Below, in pieces: positions 44,827 through 53,331 of a stretch of 64,000 bases of DNA. The position numbers and the translations under genes are program-made. Below the pieces are notes generated by a model, which was given only the letters and a program-made list of their open reading frames with translations, had not been told where the DNA came from and searched no databases. The stretch spans positions 310,001 through 374,000 of the forward strand of contig JACJYC010000002.1 of the NCBI GenBank assembly GCA_020636325.1. The letters are read 5' to 3'. How positions within the stretch are numbered: position 1 is the first letter of the stretch; each line of letters starts with the position of its first letter. The DNA is from Lewinellaceae bacterium (GTDB lineage Bacteria > Bacteroidota > Bacteroidia > Chitinophagales > Saprospiraceae).

Positions 44827-45553
44827 CAGGGTTTTCTTTTTTCATTTTCAGTTCATTCAGCCTATCAATTACTTCTTTGTCATTAGGATAATAGAGGTTC
44901 ATGAAATCTTCAATTCTCTTTTCTATAATCCAATACAACTGTCTTTGAGTAGGGTTTCTGAGGTATTCCATCAGATGATCCTTATCAGTTACAATTTCTA
45001 TTGATTTTCTAATTAATCTGTTGATGTATTTGAGAATCATTTTAAATTCTTCAAGATTGATGCTGTATAGATTTAGTCCTCTTGAATATTCAACCGTGGA
45101 TTCATCAAATTTGCTCTCCACTATATTTTCTTTACCTAAAATGTTTATGCCTCTTGTTAAGAAATTTGATTCTATTTCAGTTGTTATTTTCTTGTCCAGT
45201 AAATTTGTGTTGGCAAAAACAATTGGCAATAACACTTCTTTTTCTTCTTTGTATTTCTTTGAAAGTTCTTTTGGATAAACTCCTGAATTTATTTCGAGCC
45301 ATATAAAATCGCCTTTTTGATTGTACGCACTTGACGAGAATTGAATCTTTAAAATGAATTCATCGAGATTTAATTGAATTTTTCTCTTCGATACTTTAAA
45401 ACCAAACATGGAATAATATTTCCCAATTTCTTCGCAGACAGAATCAAAAATCAATTTACACTCAGTTTCTTGATTCACATTTTTTAAAGGTGAATCTGTT
45501 TTCCAATCAAAACACTCGATTCCAGATTCAATATTTTTGTACAGTTCTTTCAT
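44822..45553 (-). CDS. AT-rich gene of unknown function
   Basis: 243 residues, no signal peptide, rich in Lys, Ile, Glu and Asn; base composition is far more AT-rich than the flanking genome. I recognise no domain. The stop codon lies inside an attC-like core and the start lies 15 bp after another such core (45568), which is the compact spacing of integron cassettes. Possibly cargo with a role in defence or stress, but that is guesswork. Confidence 0.75.
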   Translation of the reverse strand: MKELYKNIESGIECFDWKTDSPLKNVNQETECKLIFDSVCEEIGKYYSMFGFKVSKRKIQLNLDEFILKIQFSSSAYNQKGDFIWLEINSGVYPKELSKKYKEEKEVLLPIVFANTNLLDKKITTEIESNFLTRGINILGKENIVESKFDESTVEYSRGLNLYSINLEEFKMILKYINRLIRKSIEIVTDKDHLMEYLRNPTQRQLYWIIEKRIEDFMNLYYPNDKEVIDRLNELKMKKENPV

Positions 45554-45567
45554 TTTTTCTTAATCCT

Positions 45568-45655
45568 GTATAACGGCTGGCTTGCTGACGTGCCGCCGTG
45601 CGTTAGGTTTGCGGGCTGGCTGTTCGGCGGCATGGACAGCAAGCCGTTGTTAGCA
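45568..45655 (-). other. attC-like recombination site
   Basis: 88 bp bounded by GTATAAC (45568-45574) and GTTAGCA (45649-45655). The outer stem pairs AACGG with CCGTT and GGCTTGCTG (45579-45587) with CAGCAAGCC (45637-45645), leaving four unpaired bases; an inner stem pairs TGCCGCCG (45591-45598) with CGGCGGCA (45625-45632). This two-part, imperfect palindrome with extrahelical bases is the layout of attC. Read on the minus strand it starts 4 bp after the stop of the decayed gene and ends with GTTATAC, 15 bp before the start of the 44822 gene. Confidence 0.5.
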
Positions 45656-45659
45656 GTTG

Positions 45660-47262
45660 TTAATATTCTAATCTACTCCTTTCGGCTTCCTCGTCCATTC
45701 TTTTTGCATCTTCCAAATATCCTTTTGAAAGTCTTTCAAAAATTTTTATTTTTATATAAATTTGCTTCCAACGAATGAGCAATTTGATAATATTTTTCAA
45801 TTTCTCTTGTATGAAGTATAGAAATATACCTTAGCCATCTTGATTTAAATAATTTAGCTGTACATTACCATGACTGGTATGTTTTATTAAAGTCCATCGT
45901 TCTTTATATTTAATGGTAGATTATTATCTTTTGATACTTTTAAACTTTCTTGTCCTCGTATCTTCAAACCAAAATAATTCAAATCCGAATCAACATAATC
46001 TTATTTTTCCAAAGAAATTCAATGTTTTTGCAATTCCAACTTTCTTTTTGATTTAATATACCAAATGATTTTATTTAATGAATTGTTCTTGAAAGTTTTC
46101 AAACTTGATTTCGGGATGTAATGCTTCAAGAGTAGATTTGAACTTGATGCTAAAGAAGTTCTTCTCCTTAAATATAAACATGAATTTATGGTTCGTATAT
46201 TTAATTTCCTTACCATTCCAAGTTATTCTTTATTTCCTACATCTTCTTTCAATCTGAATATTTGATTTTACTGACGGGTAATTCTTCCATGTGTTTACAT
46301 CTGCAACTTTAGTTGTTTTCACGCTTCTAACTTTACTCCACAATATTGTTCCCTGAACCACTTAACCGTTTATAAAATCAAGAGCCTTAAATTGTTGATG
46401 CTATCTGCTACGATTTAAACCCTTCTTTCAAATATCTGAATTCGTACATCAAATCTTGAAAGTATCTTCTCACTCAAAATTCCATATCATCGAAGATTTA
46501 ATCACTTCAATATCCGTAATGTGTTGTTTGATTTGGTCAGTTTCATCTTCTGATCCGTTTTACAATTTCTGCACAACTAATTTTGGACTAATAGGCCTAT
46601 GTCCTACATGAAAATTTGGTCTTTATACTTCATGGTCGTTTCTTTGTTACATTTTCTTTTTGAACTTTTGAAACAAGCTTTCTGTCTTCTCTCCATAGAC
46701 CTTTATGTTTTCCCTATCTTGATTTCTCCAATTGGAATGTGTTATAATTCTTTAAAAACTGAGATATTCTGATAAAATTTGGAAAGGTATTTCAATGTCT
46801 CACCATTTGAAAATAAAAATTCCATGTTTCTTTCAACAGTTCTAGATACCAATAATTGCTTATTCCATAAAATGCTCATCCTCATTGTTATAAGTCTGGT
46901 ATCAATTCCCAAAATCTGATTTTGAGTTGCTCACCAATCTTCAATTATTGAATCCAATGAGATGTCTTCTAATAGTCTTTCAGTTCTATGTCGGCTGTAA
47001 ATCCGCTAAACAAGTGATTATTTTTTTACATACCATGAACAGAATAAAGTCTTCTGTTAACTCAATTCCTTCTTTCTTTTATTCGTCTTGTTTTGTTCCT
47101 CAATTATGGAACGGCTTTTTATCAATACCTACTTTATCTGTATTGTTGCCTCAATAACAATCTGTTGCTCATTATTGTCCTTCAATTCTTTATTTCGGAA
47201 TCTTTCAATGATTCCATTTGCTACTTTTGTAAGCAATTTGTTTTAAGTCATCACTAATTTTC
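45660..47262 (-). pseudogene. Decayed AT-rich gene
   Basis: A single long coding stretch can be followed on the minus strand only by changing frame many times: it begins near MKISDDLKQIAYK (47262), passes NGIIERFRNKELKDNNEQQIVIEA, ERNMEFLFSNGETLKYLSKF and KSTLEALHPEIKFENFQEQF, and ends with LSKGYLEDAKRMDEEAER...LEY and TAA (45660). Many stops and frameshifts interrupt it. The family was not recognised. It would have encoded about 530 residues, all in AT-rich codons like the neighbouring 44822 gene. Confidence 0.6.
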
Positions 47263-47306
47263 ATTTACATCTTGTGTTTTTATCAATTGAGCAGAACAAC
47301 AGCATA

Positions 47307-47363
47307 ACGCAATAGGGTTTATTCAAAACACGCAATGCGTGTTTTGAATAAACCCTATTGCGT
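47307..47363. repeat. Perfect 28-bp-arm hairpin
   Basis: ACGCAATAGGGTTTATTC... (28 bp, 47307-47334) and its exact complement (47336-47363) flank a single A. On the minus strand the right arm runs into GCGTTATGC, a typical attC right core, shortly before the decayed gene begins. Confidence 0.9.
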
Positions 47364-47386
47364 ATAAGCAACCAACTATACAACAA

Positions 47387-47596
47387 CGCCAGTGCTTTCG
47401 GCTTTGTCACCAAAAACACTGGCGGTGTAATGAATTTCTGCACATTTGTATAACATCAGGCTCCGTTTTACCGGTACAATATAAAACAATACACCTGATT
47501 TTCAAAACTTTGACAGGAAAATCAAACGAACGAGTGAAACACTTTCTTTACTAAATGTCAAGCCCTTCAATGGGGCTTCTTATTTTATCCCAGCCT
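47387..47596. repeat. 210-bp direct repeat, copy A
   Basis: Same length and over 95 % identical by eye to 50128-50337. It holds the hairpin CGCCAGTGCTTT / AAAACACTGGCG near its left end, the motif ATAACATCAGGCTCCGTTTT, and a small AAGCCC/GGGCTT hairpin (47560-47578) followed by TTATTTT near its right end. Confidence 0.92.
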
Positions 47597-47608
47597 ACCC
47601 TTAAAAAA

Positions 47609-48130
47609 TCAGCTGTTGATCAATTCATCGACGGTAAAGGCAAAGCTTCTGAAGTTCTTTTCATCCTCCTGGTCACCATCGGGATCCTGAAGGAATTTTA
47701 CATTGTAGCTCGCATAAGGCTTTTTGTCCTGAAAAATATCCATGATTTCAAGCATGGCCCCTCTTCCCAGGTCTTTTAACGTTTCCTCGCTGCTATCGAG
47801 GGTTTGGTCGTATTGCAGGATCAAAAACAGGCTGCTTGTCGTTTCGCTGCCCGTGGAAAAACTGCTTTTGATTTTCAGGTGTACGTAGGTATAGGTTTCG
47901 CTTTTCTCCAGTCTTTCCCTGGCAAGGACTAATTTTTCGGGCAGGTCTGCCAACGTTTTCTGAAGTTCTTTGTCCACCTTGAAGGAGAGCTTGAGCGCAG
48001 GTTGTCTGGTCGCACAACCTTGCAGGATGATCATGAGCGCAAACACAAAGATTTTGAAATTTCCCTGAACATGATTTTTCTGTTTTTGGTAAATATTGGG
48101 GCCAGCATTCCTGCATTTCGTTGCAATCAT
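47609..48130 (-). CDS. Lipoprotein of unknown function
   Basis: 173 residues from ATG 48130. A hydrophobic stretch followed by lipobox LQGC (Cys at about residue 39) indicates a lipoprotein, although the N-terminal region before it is long and the true start might be later. The mature part is charged, with LKLSFKVDKELQKTLADLPEKLVLARERLEKSE and a C-terminal acidic DPDGDQEDEKNFRSFAFTVDELINS. No family recognised. A truncated copy lies at 40846. Confidence 0.75.
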   Translation of the reverse strand: MIATKCRNAGPNIYQKQKNHVQGNFKIFVFALMIILQGCATRQPALKLSFKVDKELQKTLADLPEKLVLARERLEKSETYTYVHLKIKSSFSTGSETTSSLFLILQYDQTLDSSEETLKDLGRGAMLEIMDIFQDKKPYASYNVKFLQDPDGDQEDEKNFRSFAFTVDELINS

Positions 48131-48260
48131 GCTAAAACCATCATGTTCAGATCAAGGGAAAGGATTATTGTTACCTGTGTCGGAATATGCAAAACAAACC
48201 TTTCCATTCATCGTCCGGTATTAATCCGGTACTGCCTTGTGATCATTAAACCACTTCTCT

Positions 48261-48698
48261 TTACTCTTTCACCACCTCATAGCTCCCCATTCTTTCGCCT
48301 TCTTTCACCGTCCAGCCGGGCGATAAATATAATTTCCAGCCGTCTCCGGAAAAAAGTAGTTTTATCGAGCTGAACCGGCGCCGCCACACGGCGAGAACTG
48401 CCGTCACTCGATACAAGCACCCCTTCTCGGCTTCCAGTTTCCCCAGGTCCCTGAGGCGCGAAAAGGACCGAAATATATCGTTCCTATCCCCTGAAGCGAC
48501 ACCGCCCCCGGGTATCGTAACTGTGGCTGCCCCGGGGAACAAAAGCGTCGGCCCTTCGACGAAGGTCTTGCGCAATTCATCGAGACGAGCCTGGCGCGCC
48601 TGCTCCCTCTTCTCTTCTGACAACAGAATCTCCGCGCCTCCGTACCTGGCGGCAGCCTTCGCCGCTTCAGCCCTGGGATGGATATTCAGCGCTTGCAT
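48261..48698 (-). CDS. C-terminal half of a split protein, unknown function
   Basis: 145 residues (MQALNIHPRAEAAKAAARYGG ... ). Its ATG overlaps the stop of the upstream HExxH gene (TGATG), and the frame upstream of this ATG also reads plausible protein (NLLMQALNIHP). It is likely the C-terminal part of the same protein, cut off by a one-base shift, or a translationally coupled second subunit. GC-rich, unlike most island genes. Confidence 0.65.
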   Translation of the reverse strand: MQALNIHPRAEAAKAAARYGGAEILLSEEKREQARQARLDELRKTFVEGPTLLFPGAATVTIPGGGVASGDRNDIFRSFSRLRDLGKLEAEKGCLYRVTAVLAVWRRRFSSIKLLFSGDGWKLYLSPGWTVKEGERMGSYEVVKE

Positions 48699-49513
48699 CA
48701 GGAGGTTTCAAGGTCATCGGTGTTTTTTATTTGCTTTCTCCAATCCGGAGAGCCGGCGTCGAGCAGGAGTCCGTACGCAGGGCCTGAAAAATAAGCGAAT
48801 GTCCGGACGAAGCTGGCCTCGTCGGCAATCTTTCCGGTGCTGACAAGCAGATCGAGGGCGCCCATAACGGCATCCTGCTCAGCATCCGCGGCAAGTACGG
48901 TGGCCGTATAGGCAGCAAGCCCTTCGGTGATCTCCTGTCCTCGTTCGTCTTCGGCATTGGCGGGAAAAAGAAGTCGCCAGGCCTTCCGGAATGCGAGGGC
49001 ATCGCAAACCGCTTTTTTCCGCTGTTTGCCCGATTTCCGGAGCGCCTTTTCAAGCGCTTTCCACTCAAGCCTCAACCAATACCGCCCCTCTTTGGAATCA
49101 AGGTGTTCAGGCGCCCCTGCCGCCGCGCCCAATTTGAGCCGGGGCTGAACGCCGTGAAATAATTCGTGAAGCAAAAGCTCTTTCCGGTCGCGGGGTGATT
49201 TGGCGGCCACATCGCTCCAGATGTAGGATGCCCATGTTTCCCCCCCCCATTGCACCGGGGCATTCACAAGTCCCAGAAGTTGCGGCCTGGCCCCGTCCGG
49301 TTCGGGCTTGCTGGTGGCGATCGTCTTTGTCGGCATGTCGAACATGACCATCGGTCCGCAAATTGAAACGCCCCACAGACGGCCGTTATCGCGTTCGCAA
49401 AGCACCTGAGCCTCTTTGAAATATTCCGCTGCAAGTTGTGGATCAACCTGTGCCTTTGCGCCTGTTGCGATACAAACAAGCATCAGTTGGCATAACAATT
49501 TGTGACGATGCAT
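48698..49513 (-). CDS. Exported protein with HExxH motif
   Basis: 271 residues, signal peptide (MHRHKLLCQLMLVCIATGAKAQ). A possible zinc-binding motif HELFH lies in LLLHELFHGVQPRL near residue 115, and a Glu further on (EITEGLAAYTA) could be the third ligand, so a gluzincin-like metalloprotease is possible. The C-terminus ends abruptly in DDLETS at the TGATG junction with the next ORF. GC-rich composition, different from adjacent AT-rich cassettes. Confidence 0.7.
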   Translation of the reverse strand: MHRHKLLCQLMLVCIATGAKAQVDPQLAAEYFKEAQVLCERDNGRLWGVSICGPMVMFDMPTKTIATSKPEPDGARPQLLGLVNAPVQWGGETWASYIWSDVAAKSPRDRKELLLHELFHGVQPRLKLGAAAGAPEHLDSKEGRYWLRLEWKALEKALRKSGKQRKKAVCDALAFRKAWRLLFPANAEDERGQEITEGLAAYTATVLAADAEQDAVMGALDLLVSTGKIADEASFVRTFAYFSGPAYGLLLDAGSPDWRKQIKNTDDLETS

Positions 49514-49529
49514 ACGCGGTATGGATGAT

Positions 49530-49576
49530 GATTAAGCGGTACGGCCTACGCCTCGCTTTGGCGCTTATTTGTTATC
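49530..49576 (-). other. attC-like site between two island genes
   Basis: On the minus strand GATAACAAATAAGCG (49576-49562) pairs imperfectly with CGCTTAATC (49538-49530); inside, CGCC pairs with GGCG. GATAAC is a common attC left core and CTTAATC is one base from GTTAATC. It sits between the end of the 49603 gene and the start of the HExxH gene. Confidence 0.4.
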
Positions 49577-49602
49577 GGCTGGTTTCTTTTTTATTCAATT
49601 TG

Positions 49603-50085
49603 CTAATCTTTGGGCATAAAATTATCATTTGTCAATTCCTCCCAGTTTGTAGGATCTCCTTCAAATCTCCAAAACGATTCTTCTGATTTTGGTTTAAATT
49701 CCTTGAACCAATGGTATCTTAAATGATTCATTGGATAATTTGCTGTAAAAGGAATTATCTCAATATTCACGATTGATTCCCATGCATTTGGGATTCTTTT
49801 TAAGAACTGTTCGTATTTATTTATCCAAACTTCGATTTCTTCGTCGAGCTGTTTCATAGAAATTCCAAAATGAATCATTATTGACCGATATGCAATAGGC
49901 ACATTATTCTCTCCTTTATTCAATTTCGATATTCCAAAAATTTCTCTCGGCAAAAAAGGAAAGTTGTCTTCTCTTAATTTTGGTAAAGTTTCGAGGCAAT
50001 TCTCAATTTCACTAATTTTTTCCTCAATCGAAGAACCTCCAATTTTTACAGAGATAAATCCCGATACTTTACTTTCAAATCCCAT
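49603..50085 (-). CDS. AT-rich gene of unknown function
   Basis: 160 residues from ATG 50085. The frame is open to 50184, but those residues (MQKFITPPVFLV...) are translated repeat B and also appear in a meaningless ORF at copy A. No signal peptide and no recognised family; aromatic-rich C-terminus (HWFKEFKPKSEESFWRFEG). It begins about 25 bp after the GTTAAAT core of repeat B, as an integron cassette gene would. Confidence 0.7.
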   Translation of the reverse strand: MGFESKVSGFISVKIGGSSIEEKISEIENCLETLPKLREDNFPFLPREIFGISKLNKGENNVPIAYRSIMIHFGISMKQLDEEIEVWINKYEQFLKRIPNAWESIVNIEIIPFTANYPMNHLRYHWFKEFKPKSEESFWRFEGDPTNWEELTNDNFMPKD

Positions 50086-50127
50086 ATCCCATTGGTTGTT
50101 TTTTTCTGCTTGCCGCTTATTTAACAC

Positions 50128-50337
50128 CGCCAGTGTTTTCGGCTTTGTCACCAAAAACACTGGCGGTGTAATGAATTTCTGCACATTTGTATAACATCAG
50201 GCTCCGTTTTACCGGTACAAGATAAAACAATACACCTGATTTTCAAAACCTTGACAGAAAAATCAAACGAACGAGTGAAACACTTTCTTTACTAAATGTC
50301 AAGCCCTTCAATGGGACTTCCTATTTTATCCCAGCCT
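50128..50337. repeat. 210-bp direct repeat, copy B
   Basis: Near-identical to 47387-47596. On the minus strand its end is ACACCGCCAGTG ... CACTGGCGGTGTTAAAT, a hairpin whose right core GTTAAAT fits the attC consensus GTTRRRY exactly. Together with 50338-50432, which holds no gene, it fills the space between two island genes. Confidence 0.92.
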
Positions 50338-50432
50338 TTATGCGCAATATGGGTAAAATCGCTGTGGTCTTGCTGTTTTCAATATCCCACAAATCCCTCC
50401 TTTCGAGCAGGTGGGTTGCAAATGAATGCTGT

Positions 50433-51212
50433 TCAATAATATTCAATCTCCCGCTCAATCACATATTTCAAAACACCGTCTGTTGTGATTTCTTTTTGTG
50501 TCCAGTTTTTATTCTCGTCAAAATCTGAATATTTAAACACTGAAATTGAACTGCCATCCTTCCCTGAATAGACTTCCTTAACGAGTAAGCCGTTCTTATC
50601 ATATTCAAACTCCCATTTCTGGCTTAAATATTCGTTTTTATCATAATCAGTCCTTTTTACAGTCTTGCAAATGGATTCATCTATTACTCTTGAAATATAC
50701 CCTCCTTTTTCTGTAATTTCATCCATCCTCAAAGGAATGCTGCAATCGCCATCCGTTTGAATCTGATATTGATAATATATTTCTCCGGATGGATATTGCC
50801 CTGAAACATTTACCAGTTTCCCTTGTTCGTATTCATATTTATGTATGCTGTTTTGATTGTTCTCACCATCATATACAACAACCTTGATTAACTTTCCATC
50901 CTTATATTCAGCTGTTGATTTTCCAAAAAGTTCCTGATCAACGCCAAAGGCTATTTTTTCAATAACGTTTCCTGTGTCATTGAATTTATAAACATCTGAT
51001 CGAACTCTTAAGCCAATAGCAATCTCCTCAGAATCGCTATTGGCCTGATGCTGGTTTACCGTTAATTTCTTGACTTTTCCAGACAATAGTTCGTAATCTA
51101 TATATAAATTATCTATTCCGCATTTTGTAATTAGCGCTGGATTGCTGTTTTTGCTACAACTCAAAACCACCATTAAAACAAGCAGGCTAAAAAAAGATTT
51201 TTTCATGGTCAT
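50433..51212 (-). CDS. Lipoprotein with YD/RHS-like repeats
   Basis: 259 residues, lipobox VVLSC (Cys at about residue 19). The mature part alternates strand and turn with Tyr, Asp and Asn (EYKDGKLIKVVVYDGENNQ, YEYEQGKLVNVSGQYPSGE, EFEYDKNGLLVKEVYSGKDG), typical of YD/RHS-like repeat proteins of Bacteroidota. Outer-membrane attached; function unknown. AT-rich compared with the flanks. Confidence 0.75.
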   Translation of the reverse strand: MTMKKSFFSLLVLMVVLSCSKNSNPALITKCGIDNLYIDYELLSGKVKKLTVNQHQANSDSEEIAIGLRVRSDVYKFNDTGNVIEKIAFGVDQELFGKSTAEYKDGKLIKVVVYDGENNQNSIHKYEYEQGKLVNVSGQYPSGEIYYQYQIQTDGDCSIPLRMDEITEKGGYISRVIDESICKTVKRTDYDKNEYLSQKWEFEYDKNGLLVKEVYSGKDGSSISVFKYSDFDENKNWTQKEITTDGVLKYVIEREIEYY

Positions 51213-51680
51213 TCATTTAAAATTAAAAGGTTTAAAATTTATTTTTGAAAGGCAATAAATCTGAATTAACCCAAGTATCATCCGATCCAGGGTAGCCTGA
51301 TCATACCCTCGCTACCTGGTAAAACAAATACGCAAAAAACAACAACGCCCGTTTTCCAGTACTCAAACCGGAAAAACGGGCGTCGCTGTGGGCTTTTGAA
51401 TTCCAACATAACATTAGGTTCAGTTTTACGGCCTCAAGATATAGGATTACATCCGACTTTCAAAACCATATCACCTCAACAGTCAAAGCCTCCTTCAAAA
51501 CACCCCATAAACAACAACAAACCTCATAAACAACAACAAACAACAATAAACCCCATAAACAACAATAAACCTCATAACAAACAACAACAAACCTCATAAA
51601 CAACAATAAACCACCTCCCCCCAAAAAATCCCAATCTTTCTCCCCACCTTTGCAGCTACGCTTTACCAAGCCGTACCATC
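51213..51680. other. Island edge: hairpins and AAC-rich repeats before gatA
   Basis: No gene. It contains an imperfect hairpin at 51285-51319 (CCAGGGTAGC / GCTACCTGG), the hairpin ACGCCCGTTTTCC / GGAAAAACGGGCGT (51345-51383) followed by ATAACATTAGGTTCAGTTTTACGG, which is related to the core of repeats A and B, and then an irregular ACAACAATAAACCTCAT array (51498-51613). Confidence 0.7.
51645..51652 (+). promoter_or_regulatory. -7-like box CACCTTTG before the amidase
   Basis: CACCTTTG deviates from TAnnTTTG at the first base and lies 28 bp before the ATG. The -33 region is formed by repeat DNA. Confidence 0.35.
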
Positions 51681-53102
51681 ATGCAAACGCCGCAATCACT
51701 ATCCGCCATCCAACAGGCCCTCCGGGCCGGAACGCTGTCCTGCGCCGACCTGGTCGAACATTACCTCGACCGGATCGAAGCCTCCCGGCCCCTCAATATC
51801 TATATCGAGGTGTTCGCGGAAGAAGCCCGCCAAAAGGCCCTGGAGCTGGACAAACGGCTCACCGAAGGGCAACCCGCGGGCCGCCTCGCCGGTATGGTCA
51901 TCTCCCTCAAGGACGTGATCTGCTACAAGGACCACCTCGTGACGGCCGGCTCCCATATCCTATCGGGTTACCGGTCGCTGTTCTCTTCCACGGCCGTCAC
52001 GCGCATCCTGGCGGAAGACGCCATCATCATCGGGCGGGTCAATTGCGACGAATTCGCTATGGGCTCCACCACCGAAACCTCGTACTACGGCCCCACCCGA
52101 AATGCCGCCGATCCTGAATATGTCCCCGGCGGCTCCTCGGGCGGATCGGCGGTAGCGGTACAGGCCGGGACCTGCCTGGCCAGCCTGGGCTCGGATACGG
52201 GCGGATCGGTACGGCAACCCGCCGCCTTTTGCGGGGTCATCGGGCTGAAGCCCACCTACGGGCGCATATCGCGGCACGGACTCCTGGCCTACGGCTCTTC
52301 CTTCGACCAGATCGGGATCCTTTCACACAACGTCCGCGATGCCGCCCTGCTCCTGGAGATCATGGCCGGCCCGGATGATTACGACGGCACCGCCAGCCGC
52401 AAACCCGTGCCCGCCTATACCGAACAACTGTCCTTCGGGCGGCCCGCACGCCTGGCCTATTTCCGGGAAGCCATGGAACACCCCGGTCTCGACCCCGGCA
52501 TCAAGGCGGCCTGCGAAGCCTGGATCGAACAGGCGCGCGCGCAAGGGCATACCGTGGAGCCGGTGGAATTCCCGCTGCTCGAATACATCATCCCGACCTA
52601 CTACGTGCTCACCACGGCCGAGGCCTCATCCAACCTCTCGCGCTACGACGGCATCCGCTACGGCTACCGCAGCCCCAATGCCCGCAACCTCCTGGAGACC
52701 TATACCCGATCCCGCACGGAAGGCTTCGGCGCCGAAGTGAAACGCCGGATCATGCTGGGCGCCTTCGTGCTCAGCGCGGGCTACTACGACGCCTACTACG
52801 GCAAAGCCCAGCAGGCGCGCCGCCTCATACGCGACGCCACCATGAAGATCCTGGACCACTACGACTTCATCTTCCTGCCCGCCGCCCCCGGTACGGCCTG
52901 GCGCCTCAATGAAACTGTGGACGACCCGCTGGCCATGTACCTGGCGGATATCTTCACGGTACAGGCCAACCTGGCGGGGATCCCGGCGATCGCCCTGCCG
53001 GCCGGCGTCCATGAGAACGGCCTCCCGATCGGCATCCAGCTGATGGGCAAGCCGTTCGCGGAGGGGGAGTTGATGGGGTTTGCGGAGGGGTTGAGGGGTT
53101 GA
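51681..53102 (+). CDS. gatA: Amidase, GatA type
   Basis: 473 residues. Amidase-signature enzyme with Lys77 (VISLKDV), cis-Ser152 (PGGSSGGSA) and nucleophile Ser176 (SDTGGSVRQPAAFCG). The sequence matches GatA, the glutaminase subunit that feeds ammonia to GatB for transamidation of Glu-tRNA(Gln) or Asp-tRNA(Asn): GLKPTYGRISRHGLLAYGSSFDQIG is diagnostic. GatB and GatC are not next to it, which is normal for Bacteroidota. Directly after the stop comes a repeat array. Confidence 0.92.
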   Translation: MQTPQSLSAIQQALRAGTLSCADLVEHYLDRIEASRPLNIYIEVFAEEARQKALELDKRLTEGQPAGRLAGMVISLKDVICYKDHLVTAGSHILSGYRSLFSSTAVTRILAEDAIIIGRVNCDEFAMGSTTETSYYGPTRNAADPEYVPGGSSGGSAVAVQAGTCLASLGSDTGGSVRQPAAFCGVIGLKPTYGRISRHGLLAYGSSFDQIGILSHNVRDAALLLEIMAGPDDYDGTASRKPVPAYTEQLSFGRPARLAYFREAMEHPGLDPGIKAACEAWIEQARAQGHTVEPVEFPLLEYIIPTYYVLTTAEASSNLSRYDGIRYGYRSPNARNLLETYTRSRTEGFGAEVKRRIMLGAFVLSAGYYDAYYGKAQQARRLIRDATMKILDHYDFIFLPAAPGTAWRLNETVDDPLAMYLADIFTVQANLAGIPAIALPAGVHENGLPIGIQLMGKPFAEGELMGFAEGLRG

Positions 53103-53150
53103 GGAATTGAGGAATTGAGGAATTGAGGAATTGAGGAACTGAGGATCTGG
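53103..53150. repeat. Octamer array GGAATTGA
   Basis: Six units of GAGGAATT-type (last two GAGGAACT and GAGGATCT) begin at the base after the gatA stop. Its reverse complement is the array at 24645-24683. Confidence 0.9.
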
Positions 53151-53165
53151 TGATTTGAGGATTCG

Positions 53166-53273
53166 AATCAACGCATCAACAAATAAACAGATCAACAAAC
53201 AAATCAACGCATCAACAAATAAACAGATCAACAAACAGATCACCGCATCAACAAATAAACGAATCAACAAGCA
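53166..53273. repeat. 36-bp tandem repeat, three copies
   Basis: Units of 36 bp start at 53166, 53202 and 53238 (AATCAACGCATCAACAAATA...). The third copy has a few changes. The unit itself is built from shorter ATCAACA pieces. Confidence 0.9.
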
Positions 53274-53331
53274 AATCCATTTGGCCATCTTCCAGGAAAA
53301 CCCAATATTTGCTCCCTAAATCCGGCAAATT

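Noticed and set aside
46927..47157. 76-codon plus-strand open frame in the AT-rich island
   Set aside because: It is antisense to the decayed gene and has no protein-like composition.
47261..47443. 60-codon minus-strand open frame
   Set aside because: It consists of repeat A and the perfect hairpin; the same peptide start (MQKFITPPVFLV) arises from repeat B, so it is repeat DNA, not a gene.
53155..53175. tRNA T-arm (GGATTCGAATC)
   Set aside because: No acceptor or anticodon stem can be formed around it; it belongs to the transition between two repeat arrays.
53166..53273. CRISPR array
   Set aside because: The three 36-bp units are directly adjacent, with no spacers between them, and no cas genes are near.
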